Assembly: GCA_937900065.1 (NCBI GenBank)
Contig: CALCDS010000448.1
Coordinates: forward strand, 1-9,092
Direction: 5' to 3'
DNA length: 9,092 bases
From: an uncultured Clostridiaceae bacterium
Lineage (GTDB): Bacteria > Bacillota > Clostridia > Clostridiales > Oxobacteraceae
A model generated the notes under the pieces. It was not told the origin of the DNA and did not search any database. It saw nothing but the letters and a program-made list of their open reading frames with translations. Positions within the stretch are counted from its first letter, which is position 1. Each line of letters starts with the position of its first letter. This document shows, piece after piece, positions 1 to 5,902 of this stretch. The translations under genes were made by a program, and so were the position numbers.

Positions 1-39
1 TCAAAATCAACATCCTTGTTAGACAGAGCCATGTTTTAA
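1..39 (+). CDS. 3' end of an upstream gene (partial, unidentified)
   Basis: Frame 1 is open from the window edge for 12 codons (SKSTSLLDRAMF) and ends in TAA at 37-39. The stop lies only 17 bases before the tcdA start and abuts the tcdA ribosome binding site, as expected for the end of a co-transcribed upstream gene. Twelve residues are too few to identify a family. In B. subtilis aspS lies upstream of tcdA (yrvM), but this tail does not resemble the AspRS C-terminus I know, so I assign no product. The open frame could also be chance. Confidence 0.4.
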   Translation, partial: SKSTSLLDRAMF

Positions 40-47
40 AAGGAGAG
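38..47 (+). promoter_or_regulatory. Ribosome binding site of tcdA
   Basis: The sequence AAAGGAGAG ends about 10 bases before the ATG at 57 and is a strong Shine-Dalgarno match. It supports the start at 57 and places tcdA immediately after the preceding stop codon. No separate promoter is visible in the few bases upstream. Confidence 0.7.
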
Positions 48-56
48 ATTTTAATA

Positions 57-821
57 ATGTTGAATGCTTTTTCCAGAACTGAACTGCTTTTAGGCAAAGA
101 AGCTATGAACAAGCTTAAAAATAGTACGGTAGCTGTATTCGGAATAGGGGGTGTGGGATCATATACTGTGGAAGGGCTTGCAAGATGCGGAGTTGGAAGA
201 CTGGTACTTGTAGATGACGACAGGATATGCCTGACCAACATCAACAGGCAGGTACATGCCACAGTTAAGACAGTCGGAAAATTAAAAGTTGATGCTATGA
301 AAGACAGGGTACTCGAGATAAACCCAAAGGCAGTGGTCGACACTTACCAGAAATTCTACTCCAGCGATACTGCTGATGAGCTGCTTTCATCTGAATATGA
401 TTATGTCGTAGATGCCGTTGATACGGTATCGGCCAAAATAGATATTATAGTCAGATGCAAAAGTATGGGGATACCCGTGATAAGCAGCATGGGTGCGGGC
501 AACAAACTTGATCCTACGAGGTTTAAAGTAGGCGACATATATAAAACGACGATTGACCCGCTTGCAAAGGTGATGAGAAGAGAGCTGAGACGAAGGGGAA
601 TCGATTCACTTAAAGTCGTTTACTCTGAAGAGGAACCTTTAAAACCCGATCAACAGAGCGATGCGTGTTGCAAAATGAGTTGTATATGTCCTCCGGGAAC
701 AAGGAGAAAATGCAGTGAAAGAAGGCAGGTCCCGGGCAGCATATCGTTCATACCTTCGGTAGTCGGGCTGATAATTGCAGGAGAGGTTGTAAAGGATATG
801 GTCAATATTAGTTTGACTTAA
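57..821 (+). CDS. tcdA: tRNA threonylcarbamoyladenosine dehydratase TcdA
   Basis: TcdA is an E1-like (ThiF/MoeB/UBA superfamily) cytoplasmic enzyme that uses ATP to dehydrate t6A37 of ANN-decoding tRNAs to cyclic t6A. The 254-residue protein is of normal family length. The nucleotide-binding GIGGVGS loop is at residues 29-35. It is followed by the strand-end acidic run D53-D55 and the N61-x-N63-R64-Q65 motif of the adenylation site. VVDAVD near 115-120 and SSMGAG near 143-148 are typical of the family. The C-terminal half has a cysteine-rich segment (C204, C205, C209, C211, C219) around CPPGTRRKC, then the PGSISF and AGEVVKD blocks. The gene follows the preceding stop by 17 bases, so it is probably in that operon. 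In E. coli, ct6A formation also needs the CsdA/CsdE sulfur-relay proteins; a cysteine desulfurase gene lies about 2.4 kb downstream here. ThiF or HesA would be alternatives, but the overall motif set fits TcdA better. Confidence 0.93.
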   Translation: MLNAFSRTELLLGKEAMNKLKNSTVAVFGIGGVGSYTVEGLARCGVGRLVLVDDDRICLTNINRQVHATVKTVGKLKVDAMKDRVLEINPKAVVDTYQKFYSSDTADELLSSEYDYVVDAVDTVSAKIDIIVRCKSMGIPVISSMGAGNKLDPTRFKVGDIYKTTIDPLAKVMRRELRRRGIDSLKVVYSEEEPLKPDQQSDACCKMSCICPPGTRRKCSERRQVPGSISFIPSVVGLIIAGEVVKDMVNISLT

Positions 822-841
822 TATTGTAGGTTTTGTATTAT
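813..841 (+). promoter_or_regulatory. Sigma-A promoter of csoR-glyA
   Basis: TTGACT at 813-818 and TATTAT at 836-841 are separated by 17 bases. The -35 box overlaps the tcdA stop codon. A better -10 word, TATAAT, lies 3 bases further on (839-844), but with a 20-base spacer. Transcription would start around 848-855, just at or before the palindrome at 854-865. This is a sequence match only. Confidence 0.65.
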
Positions 842-853
842 AATATATGGATA

Positions 854-865
854 ATACCCAGGTAT
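854..865 (+). promoter_or_regulatory. Candidate operator of the CsoR-family repressor
   Basis: ATACC-CA-GGTAT is a perfect 5+5 inverted repeat between the -10 box and the ribosome binding site of the CsoR-family gene. CsoR-family repressors are commonly autoregulated through small palindromes with GC-rich centres and AT-rich flanks of the ATACCC...GGGTAT type. The position at the expected transcription start would block initiation. The site is short, so chance cannot be excluded. Confidence 0.5.
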
Positions 866-883
866 GGTAATTGGAGGGTCGCA

Positions 884-1153
884 ATGGAAACTGATTTGGT
901 AAGGGAGAATATAAAGAAAAGGCTTAACCGGATTGAAGGACAAGTAAGAGGAATACAGAGGATGATAGATAACGATGAAAGCTGCGACAACATACTGATA
1001 CAAATAGCGGCTGTAAGGGCGGCTATAAACAAAGTTGGAGGTATGGTGCTCCAAAACTATGCCCATTCATGCATAAAGAATAAAATCAATAAGGATGAGT
1101 ATGAAAAATCAGTTGATGATCTTATCGAAACTATAATAAAGTATACAAAATGA
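884..1153 (+). CDS. CsoR/CstR/RcnR-family transcriptional repressor with atypical ligand set
   Basis: This 89-residue, all-helical DUF156 protein belongs to the family of tetrameric repressors that bind operator DNA until a metal or reactive sulfur species binds. The N-terminal block KKRLNRIEGQVRGIQRMI (11-28) is the family signature. The cysteines C34 and C63 are 29 residues apart, as in CsoR and CstR. The position four before C63, a copper-ligand His in CsoR, is Y59; the nearby H61 is not at the ligand position. From a remembered, ungapped comparison with B. subtilis CsoR, the second-shell Tyr and Glu are S33 and D79. Copper sensing is therefore doubtful, and a thiol or persulfide role like CstR is possible. 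I chose ATG 884 because GGAGGG (873-878) lies 5 bases upstream; an in-frame ATG at 833 would add 17 residues unlike the family and would overlap the promoter and palindrome. glyA starts 36 bases downstream, probably in the same transcript. Confidence 0.88.
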   Translation: METDLVRENIKKRLNRIEGQVRGIQRMIDNDESCDNILIQIAAVRAAINKVGGMVLQNYAHSCIKNKINKDEYEKSVDDLIETIIKYTK

Positions 1154-1174
1154 ATATGCCTACAATTCAAGATG

Positions 1175-1183
1175 AAGGGAGAT
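1175..1183 (+). promoter_or_regulatory. Ribosome binding site that decides the glyA start
   Basis: AAGGGAGAT lies 6 bases before the ATG at 1190. It sits inside the extra codons that a start at ATG 1172 would add, so 1190 is the better start. The remaining product begins MSFEEI, normal for the family. Confidence 0.7.
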
Positions 1184-1189
1184 AGAGCG

Positions 1190-2422
1190 ATGAGTTTTGA
1201 AGAGATTAAGAGAACAGATCCAGAGGTATATGATATTATAATGAAGGAAATTTCAAGACAGAGGACCCATATCGAGCTTATCGCATCAGAAAATTTTACA
1301 AGCGAAGCAATTATGCAAGCCCAAGGATCAGAGCTTACAAATAAATATGCGGAGGGCTATCCTGGCAAAAGGTATTATGGAGGCTGTGAATTTGTAGACG
1401 AGGTCGAAACATTGGCAAGGGAGAGGCTTAGGCAGCTGTTTGGAGCCGAACATGTAAACGTACAGCCGCATTCGGGTTCCCAAGCAAATATGGCAGTTTA
1501 CTTTGCGCTTCTTAAACCTGGAGATAGCGTGCTTGGAATGAATCTTTCCCATGGAGGCCATCTCACTCACGGCAGTCCTGTAAATTTTTCAGGAAGGCTT
1601 TATAATTTTTATTCATATGGAGTGAATGAAAAGACCGGAAGGATCGATTATGATGAATTAAGGGATAAGGCCTTAAAGGCAAAACCTAAACTTATAATAT
1701 CAGGTGCAAGTGCATATCCGAGAATAATAGATTTTAAAAGGATAAAGGATATCTGCGACGAAGCAGGTGCTTTGATGATGGTCGACATGGCGCACATAGC
1801 AGGCCTGGTTGCAGCAGGAATACATCCAAGCCCTGTGCCATATGCAGATTTTGTGACAACTACGACACATAAGACACTAAGGGGCCCGAGAGGCGGGGCG
1901 ATACTGTGCAAGGAGAAATACGGCAGAGCGATCGATAAATCCGTATTTCCAGGAATACAGGGCGGACCTTTAATGCATATAATAGCCGCAAAAGCTATTT
2001 GCTTTAAGGAAGCTATGAAACCTGAATTTAAAGAATACCAGAAGCAAATCGTAAAGAATTCAAAAGCTTTGGCAGAAGGACTCATAAATCATGGATTCAA
2101 CCTTGTTTCAGGCGGCACGGACAATCATCTCATACTTGTGGACTTAAGAAATAAAAATATAACAGGCAAAGATGCAGAGAATCTTTTAGAGAGTGTAAAC
2201 ATCACTGTAAATAAGAATACTGTACCATTTGACACTCAAAGCCCTTTCATAACAAGCGGAATCAGAATCGGTACGCCTGCAGTTACTACGAGGGGATTTA
2301 AAGAGGAGGATATGTACAAAGTTGCCGACATAATAGATGGAGTGATTGAAAACAAATCCGGTGATCTGTCCAAATTTATCAAAGCCGTGGAAAAACTCTG
2401 CAGCGCGCATCCTCTTTATTAA
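1190..2422 (+). CDS. glyA: Serine hydroxymethyltransferase GlyA
   Basis: This is the PLP enzyme that interconverts serine plus tetrahydrofolate with glycine plus 5,10-methylene-THF, the main entry of one-carbon units. From ATG 1190 the product has 410 residues, the usual bacterial length. LIASENF near the N-terminus, the YPGKRYYGG substrate loop, HSGSQAN, LSHGGHLTHG and MVDMAHIAGL are all intact. The PLP Schiff-base lysine is K228 in TTTTHKTLRGPRGG. The C-terminal region keeps the SGIRIGTPA(V/L)TTRG block, and the protein ends in the typical HPLY. It lies 36 bases after the CsoR-family gene on the same strand with no promoter between them, so the two are probably co-transcribed and glyA may respond to that repressor. 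I see no riboswitch in front of it. I see no frameshift or missing active-site residue. Confidence 0.97.
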   Translation: MSFEEIKRTDPEVYDIIMKEISRQRTHIELIASENFTSEAIMQAQGSELTNKYAEGYPGKRYYGGCEFVDEVETLARERLRQLFGAEHVNVQPHSGSQANMAVYFALLKPGDSVLGMNLSHGGHLTHGSPVNFSGRLYNFYSYGVNEKTGRIDYDELRDKALKAKPKLIISGASAYPRIIDFKRIKDICDEAGALMMVDMAHIAGLVAAGIHPSPVPYADFVTTTTHKTLRGPRGGAILCKEKYGRAIDKSVFPGIQGGPLMHIIAAKAICFKEAMKPEFKEYQKQIVKNSKALAEGLINHGFNLVSGGTDNHLILVDLRNKNITGKDAENLLESVNITVNKNTVPFDTQSPFITSGIRIGTPAVTTRGFKEEDMYKVADIIDGVIENKSGDLSKFIKAVEKLCSAHPLY

Positions 2423-2493
2423 AGGACAATTTTGAAGGCAATGGATCTGAATTATTTTTCAGAATCAAGAAATAATATATTACATAAAATAAG

Positions 2494-2503
2494 GAACCGG
2501 TTC
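2494..2503. repeat. Perfect 10-bp palindrome
   Basis: GAACCGGTTC is a complete palindrome with no spacer, in otherwise AT-rich DNA 71 bases after the glyA stop codon. With no loop it would make a poor RNA hairpin, so if it has a function it is more likely a site for a dimeric DNA-binding protein. No promoter next to it is convincing. Confidence 0.35.
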
Positions 2504-2531
2504 TAAAATTTTTATCATGAAACAGAATATC

Positions 2532-2599
2532 AATACAAACTACCTTAATATTTGGCCAAAGGTATTTGAATTGGTAGTTTGTATTATTTTATATTTAGG
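2532..2599 (+). terminator. Probable glyA transcription terminator (13-bp stem)
   Basis: AATACAAACTACC (2532-2544) pairs perfectly with GGTAGTTTGTATT (2573-2585). The 28-base loop contains its own palindrome, TTTGGCCAAA (2551-2560). The stem is followed by a U-rich but interrupted run, ATTTTATATTT. On the other strand no U-rich tract follows, so it reads as a terminator only for the glyA direction. The stem is AT-rich and the U-run imperfect, so termination may be partial. Confidence 0.6.
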
Positions 2600-2665
2600 T
2601 CCCGTTAAAATATAATGTTGGTTTTTGAACAATCCAAATTTGTTAAATATAGATTATACTTAAAG

Positions 2666-2694
2666 TTGACAGGTTTACTCTAGTATGATATTAT
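2666..2694 (+). promoter_or_regulatory. Sigma-A promoter of the iscR-iscS-iscU-mnmA operon
   Basis: TTGACA (2666-2671) is a perfect -35 box, and TATTAT (2689-2694) is a -10 box with one mismatch at a 17-base spacing. The expected transcription start is near 2701, leaving a leader of about 43 bases before the iscR ATG. No other promoter is apparent further down the operon. Confidence 0.8.
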
Positions 2695-2707
2695 CCGAAT
2701 AGTAAAC
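2673..2707. promoter_or_regulatory. Candidate regulator-binding dyad over the iscR promoter
   Basis: GTTTACT (2673-2679) and AGTAAAC (2701-2707) are perfect inverted repeats flanking the -10 box. The symmetry extends outward, with gaps, to TTGAC (2666-2670) and GTCAA (2712-2716). A second GTCAAT copy follows at 2720-2725. Since one arm lies upstream of the likely transcription start, this is a DNA site rather than an RNA hairpin. IscR is usually autoregulated, so it is the natural candidate to bind here. I could not verify a match to a published IscR motif. Confidence 0.45.
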
Positions 2708-2743
2708 TCAAGTCAATTAGTCAATATATATGGTGGTGATTTT

Positions 2744-3181
2744 ATGAAACTTTCAACCAAAGGCCAGTATGGGGTTAAAGCGATGTTTGATCTGGCGCTT
2801 CATTATGGCGATGGTCCTATCCCGATTAGGAATATAGCGGAAAGACAGGGCATATCGGAATATTACCTAGAGCAGCTCATGGCAGTTTTAAGGAGAGGAA
2901 AACTCGTAAAGAGTATAAGGGGTGCCCAGGGAGGCTATGTGCTTTCAAAGAAACCCTCGCTAATCACAGTCGGAGAGATACTTGATTTGCTGGAAGGGCC
3001 GGTTGAGATATCCGAATGTTTGGATGAAAATGTAGAGTGTTCAAGGATGAGCAATTGTGCCACCAGACTGATATGGATTAAAATAAAAAAGGCTATAGAT
3101 GATGTCGTAAATTCCATAACGCTTTCAGATATGGTCAATGACTATGAAATGCTCTGCAGGAAGAATAAAAACATAAGTTAA
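2744..3181 (+). CDS. iscR: Rrf2-family transcriptional regulator, IscR-like
   Basis: This is a 145-residue Rrf2-family DNA-binding protein, full length. The winged helix-turn-helix occupies roughly residues 1-67: MKLSTKGQYGVKAM at the start, the recognition helix around ISEYYLEQLM (37-46), and the wing RGAQGGYVL (59-67). Three cysteines in the C-terminal loop, C92, C99 and C105, match the [2Fe-2S] ligand region of IscR. B. subtilis CymR, which occupies the equivalent place next to yrvO-mnmA, lacks this cysteine set as far as I recall. I therefore favour an Fe-S-sensing IscR that represses its own operon when clusters are plentiful. The gene has its own promoter, starts after GGTGGTGAT (2732-2740), and is followed after 17 bases by the cysteine desulfurase gene. 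Confidence 0.88.
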   Translation: MKLSTKGQYGVKAMFDLALHYGDGPIPIRNIAERQGISEYYLEQLMAVLRRGKLVKSIRGAQGGYVLSKKPSLITVGEILDLLEGPVEISECLDENVECSRMSNCATRLIWIKIKKAIDDVVNSITLSDMVNDYEMLCRKNKNIS

Positions 3182-3198
3182 AAAGGAGATAGAGTAAC

Positions 3199-4398
3199 AT
3201 GGGAAAGATAGTATATATGGACAATTCTGCAACGACTCCTACAAAATCAGAAGTGCTTGAGGAGATGAAGCCGTACTTTACTGAAAAATACGGTAATCCT
3301 TCATCCATATATTCATTAGCACGCGAGACCAAAGCTGCGATCGAAAAATCCAGGGAAAAAGTTGCAAAAGTGCTTGGAGCGAATCCTGATGAGATTTATT
3401 TTACAGCAGGAGGCTCGGAATCAGATAACTGGACCCTTAAAGGTATTGCATATGCCAATCAGAATAAGGGGAATCATATAATAACCACAAAGATAGAGCA
3501 TCATGCCGTGCTCCATGCTTGCGAATATCTCGAAAAACATGGCTTTGAAGTAACCTATCTCCCGGTTGATGAGTATGGTCTTATAAATTTGGACGATTTT
3601 AAAAAAGCCATAACCGATAAGACAATACTCGTATCGGTTATGTTTGCAAACAATGAAATAGGTACGATCGAGCCGATAGCTGAAGTCGGAAAGATTTGCA
3701 AAGATAAGGGAATATACTTTCATACCGATGCGGTTCAAGCTGTGGGAAATGTACCAATCAATGTAAAGAAAATGAACATAGACCTGTTATCGCTTTCAGC
3801 TCATAAATTTTACGGCCCCAAGGGAGTTGGAGCTTTATATATCAAAAAAGGAGTCAAGATCAATCCTTTGATTCATGGAGGAGGCCAGGAGGGAGGAAGA
3901 AGGGCAGGAACTGAAAATGTTCCTGGAATAGTAGGGCTTGGAAAGGCTATTGAACTTGCAGGAGAATCAATGGATTCCCATATTGAAAGGCTTACAAAGC
4001 TTAGGGATAAGCTTATAGGCGGCATAATGAAGATACCGTATTCAAAGTTAAACGGCCATCCTGTAAAAAGGCTTCCGGGAAACGTGAACGTTTGTTTCAG
4101 ATTCATTGAAGGGGAATCGATGCTGCTTCTGCTGGACGGAATGGGAGTTTGCGGTTCTAGTGGCTCCGCATGTTCTTCAGGTTCGCTTGATCCATCCCAT
4201 GTGCTGCTTGCAATAGGCTTGCCTCCTGAAATAGCCCATGGTTCGTTAAGGCTGACGCTCGGAGATTTTACGACCGAGGAGGATGTTGATTATGTGCTTG
4301 GGCTTTTACCTAAATTCGTAAAAAGATTGAGGGACATGTCCCCTCTATATGAAGAGTTTATCAAGAAGGGGGAAGAATCATGTACAGCGAAAAAGTGA
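3199..4398 (+). CDS. nifS: Cysteine desulfurase (NifS/IscS type)
   Basis: This PLP-dependent enzyme converts cysteine to alanine and carries the sulfur as a persulfide on its active-site cysteine, for Fe-S cluster assembly and tRNA thiolation. The 399-residue protein is complete. It starts with YMDNSATTP, has the TAGGSESDN motif near 69-77, the PLP-stacking histidine H101 in EHHAVL, FHTDAVQ, and the Schiff-base lysine K203 in SAHKFYGPKG. The catalytic cysteine is C325 in the mobile loop GSACSSGS, giving a group I (IscS/NifS) loop rather than the short SufS type. AAGGAG at 3183-3188 precedes the ATG. The 3' end overlaps the scaffold gene by 19 bases, implying translational coupling. With the scaffold and mnmA downstream, it probably supplies both pathways. 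NifS and IscS cannot be separated by eye; no nitrogenase gene is present. Confidence 0.95.
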   Translation: MGKIVYMDNSATTPTKSEVLEEMKPYFTEKYGNPSSIYSLARETKAAIEKSREKVAKVLGANPDEIYFTAGGSESDNWTLKGIAYANQNKGNHIITTKIEHHAVLHACEYLEKHGFEVTYLPVDEYGLINLDDFKKAITDKTILVSVMFANNEIGTIEPIAEVGKICKDKGIYFHTDAVQAVGNVPINVKKMNIDLLSLSAHKFYGPKGVGALYIKKGVKINPLIHGGGQEGGRRAGTENVPGIVGLGKAIELAGESMDSHIERLTKLRDKLIGGIMKIPYSKLNGHPVKRLPGNVNVCFRFIEGESMLLLLDGMGVCGSSGSACSSGSLDPSHVLLAIGLPPEIAHGSLRLTLGDFTTEEDVDYVLGLLPKFVKRLRDMSPLYEEFIKKGEESCTAKK

Positions 4399-4802
4399 TG
4401 GATCATTTCATGAATCCCAGAAACGTAGGTGAGATAAAGGATGCCGACGGAGTTGGAACGGTTGGCAATCCGGTTTGCGGAGACATAATGAGGATATATT
4501 TAAAAATTGAGGACAATATTATAAAGGATGCCAAATTCAAAACATTTGGATGCGGTGCCGCTGTGGCATCAAGCAGCATGGCAACCGAGCTTATAAAAGG
4601 AAAGACAGTCGATGATGCATGGGGAACATCCAATAAAGCCGTTGTTGAAGCCCTGGAAGGTCTTCCACCTATAAAAATACACTGCTCGGTGCTTGCAGAG
4701 CAGGCGATACATGCTGCCATAAATGATTACAGGATAAAACACGGCATGGAACCTATTAAAGAAGAACATAAAGATATCCATGACGAAGAAAGATGCGAGT
4801 AG
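4380..4802 (+). CDS. iscU: Fe-S cluster assembly scaffold (NifU N-terminal/IscU type)
   Basis: This scaffold accepts sulfur from the desulfurase and assembles a [2Fe-2S] cluster for transfer to apo-proteins. The 140-residue protein is a single IscU/NifU-N domain without the ferredoxin-like or Nfu domains of full NifU. All expected ligands are present: C33 in GNPVCGD with the adjacent D35, C58 in FGCGAAVASSS, and H101-C102 in IHCSVLA. It begins MYSEKVMDHFMNPRN, typical of the family. The LPPIKIHCS stretch has P96-P97-I98 at the position of the chaperone-recognition LPPVK motif. The C-terminal tail after residue 120 is charged and ends close to a lone C139. It overlaps the end of the desulfurase gene by 19 bases, with a GGGGGAAG-like ribosome binding site just upstream, and the mnmA start lies 8 bases after its stop. 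Zn-dependent SufU is the alternative, but the sequence context favours IscU/NifU. Confidence 0.94.
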   Translation: MYSEKVMDHFMNPRNVGEIKDADGVGTVGNPVCGDIMRIYLKIEDNIIKDAKFKTFGCGAAVASSSMATELIKGKTVDDAWGTSNKAVVEALEGLPPIKIHCSVLAEQAIHAAINDYRIKHGMEPIKEEHKDIHDEERCE

Positions 4803-4806
4803 GTGA
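4801..4806 (+). promoter_or_regulatory. Ribosome binding site that decides the mnmA start
   Basis: AGGTGA, which includes the last two bases of the iscU stop codon, lies 4 bases before ATG 4811. An earlier in-frame ATG at 4793 lies inside iscU and has only a weak upstream signal; it would add six residues not typical of MnmA. Confidence 0.55.
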
Positions 4807-4810
4807 ATTT

Positions 4811-5902
4811 ATGAAACCAAAGGTAATCCTAGGCATGAGCGGTGGAGTGGACAGTTCAGTTGCTGCAGCACTCCTTAAGGATGAAGGCTATGAGGTAATC
4901 GGCATCACCATGCAAGTCTGGCCTGATAAGGCACCTGATGCGTTGGAGGTTGAAGGCGGATGCTGCTCGCTTTCAGCAACATTGGATGCCAGGAAAGTAT
5001 GCGACATGCTTGGAATAAGATATTACGTTCTAAATTTTAAAGAGGTTTTTGAAGACAAGGTAATAAAATATTTTATAGATGAATATTTTAAAGGCCATAC
5101 TCCGAATCCATGCATAATGTGCAACAAGTATATAAAATTCGGAGAGCTTCTAAGACGTGCTGAAAGCCTTGGAGCCCAGTATGTGGCTACAGGACATTAT
5201 GCAAAGATAGAATATGATGATGATTTGAAGAGATACCTGCTTAAAAGATCAAACGACAGCAGGAAGGATCAGACATATGTGCTTTATAATCTGACACAAT
5301 ATCAGCTTGCCCATACTTTGATGCCGGTTGGAAATTATAGAAAGGACATGATAAGAAAGATTGCAGAGGACCTGGGACTTAAGGTGGCAAACAAGCCAGA
5401 CAGCGAGGAGATATGTTTTGTGCCTGACAACGACTACGGCAATTTCCTTAAAACCAGGGAACCTGATAAAATAAAACCAGGCTTCTTTAGAGATACTGAG
5501 GGGAACATATTAGGCAGGCATAAAGGAATCATCTATTATACGATAGGCCAGAGAAAAGGTCTTGGAATATCATTCGGCAAGCCGATGTTTGTACTAGATA
5601 TAATTCCTGAAACCAACACCGTGGTTTTGGGGGATGACGAGCATATTTTCTCTGATACCTTATATGCGTCAGACTTAAATTACATACCCTTTGATACTTT
5701 AAAGGAAAGCATGGAGGTTACTGCAAAGATAAGGTACAGTGCCAGGGAGGCCGAAGCTGTCATTTCTCCATACAATCAAGACTCTGTAAAGGTTAAATTC
5801 AAAGAGCCTCAAAGGGCCATAACTCCCGGGCAGTCGGTGGTCTTTTATAAAGGTGATATTGTAATAGGCGGAGGAATCATATGCAAAAAGGATATAGCAT
5901 AA
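4811..5902 (+). CDS. mnmA: tRNA-specific 2-thiouridylase MnmA
   Basis: MnmA adenylates U34 of the Glu, Gln and Lys tRNAs and replaces its 2-oxygen with sulfur received from a cysteine desulfurase. From ATG 4811 the protein has 363 residues, normal length. The PP-loop SGGVDSS is at residues 10-16. TPNPCIMCNKYIKF carries the catalytic cysteine C104 (equivalent to E. coli C102), and DSEEICFVPD carries the second, C202 (equivalent to C199). ATGHYAKI and the SNDSRKDQTYVLY adenylation block are present, and YTIGQRKGLGI marks the central domain. The GGCCSLSA segment is the usual Firmicute form. The gene starts 8 bases after the scaffold gene, placing tRNA thiolation in the same transcript as the sulfur donor, as with yrvO-mnmA in B. 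subtilis. The stop codon lies within the loop of the operon terminator. Confidence 0.96.
   Translation: MKPKVILGMSGGVDSSVAAALLKDEGYEVIGITMQVWPDKAPDALEVEGGCCSLSATLDARKVCDMLGIRYYVLNFKEVFEDKVIKYFIDEYFKGHTPNPCIMCNKYIKFGELLRRAESLGAQYVATGHYAKIEYDDDLKRYLLKRSNDSRKDQTYVLYNLTQYQLAHTLMPVGNYRKDMIRKIAEDLGLKVANKPDSEEICFVPDNDYGNFLKTREPDKIKPGFFRDTEGNILGRHKGIIYYTIGQRKGLGISFGKPMFVLDIIPETNTVVLGDDEHIFSDTLYASDLNYIPFDTLKESMEVTAKIRYSAREAEAVISPYNQDSVKVKFKEPQRAITPGQSVVFYKGDIVIGGGIICKKDIA

Larger units (their letters stand above)
2423..2743. other. Intergenic region between glyA and iscR
   Basis: This 321-base AT-rich gap contains no credible coding sequence. From left to right it holds about 110 bases of untranslated sequence after glyA with a 10-bp palindrome (GAACCGGTTC, 2494-2503), a 13-bp perfect-stem hairpin (2532-2585) followed by a U-rich stretch, and a near-consensus promoter with an overlapping inverted repeat in front of iscR. 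I looked for T-box, SAM or other riboswitch signatures and saw none. Confidence 0.8.

Noticed and set aside
5..39. Assigning the upstream fragment to aspS
   Set aside because: Synteny suggests it, but the 12-residue tail does not resemble the AspRS C-terminus I know, and it is too short to decide.
833..883. N-terminal extension of the CsoR-family protein from ATG 833
   Set aside because: The 17 extra residues do not resemble the family, lack a ribosome binding site and overlap the -10 box and palindrome; ATG 884 has GGAGGG at ideal spacing.
1172..1189. Earlier glyA start at ATG 1172
   Set aside because: The strong AAGGGAGAT site lies inside this extension and points to ATG 1190.
1648..2085. 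Minus-strand open frame of 145 codons opposite glyA
   Set aside because: It is fully antisense to an intact conserved enzyme and its translation resembles no family; the same applies to the frames at 4403-4720, 3421-3738 and 8608-8985.
2423..2743. Possible riboswitch or T-box leader before iscR
   Set aside because: No T-box sequence, specifier stem or known riboswitch core is visible, and the mapped promoter leaves only about 43 bases of leader.
4793..4810. Earlier mnmA start at ATG 4793
   Set aside because: It lies within iscU with a weak upstream signal, and known MnmA proteins begin a few residues before the SGGVDSS loop, as from 4811.
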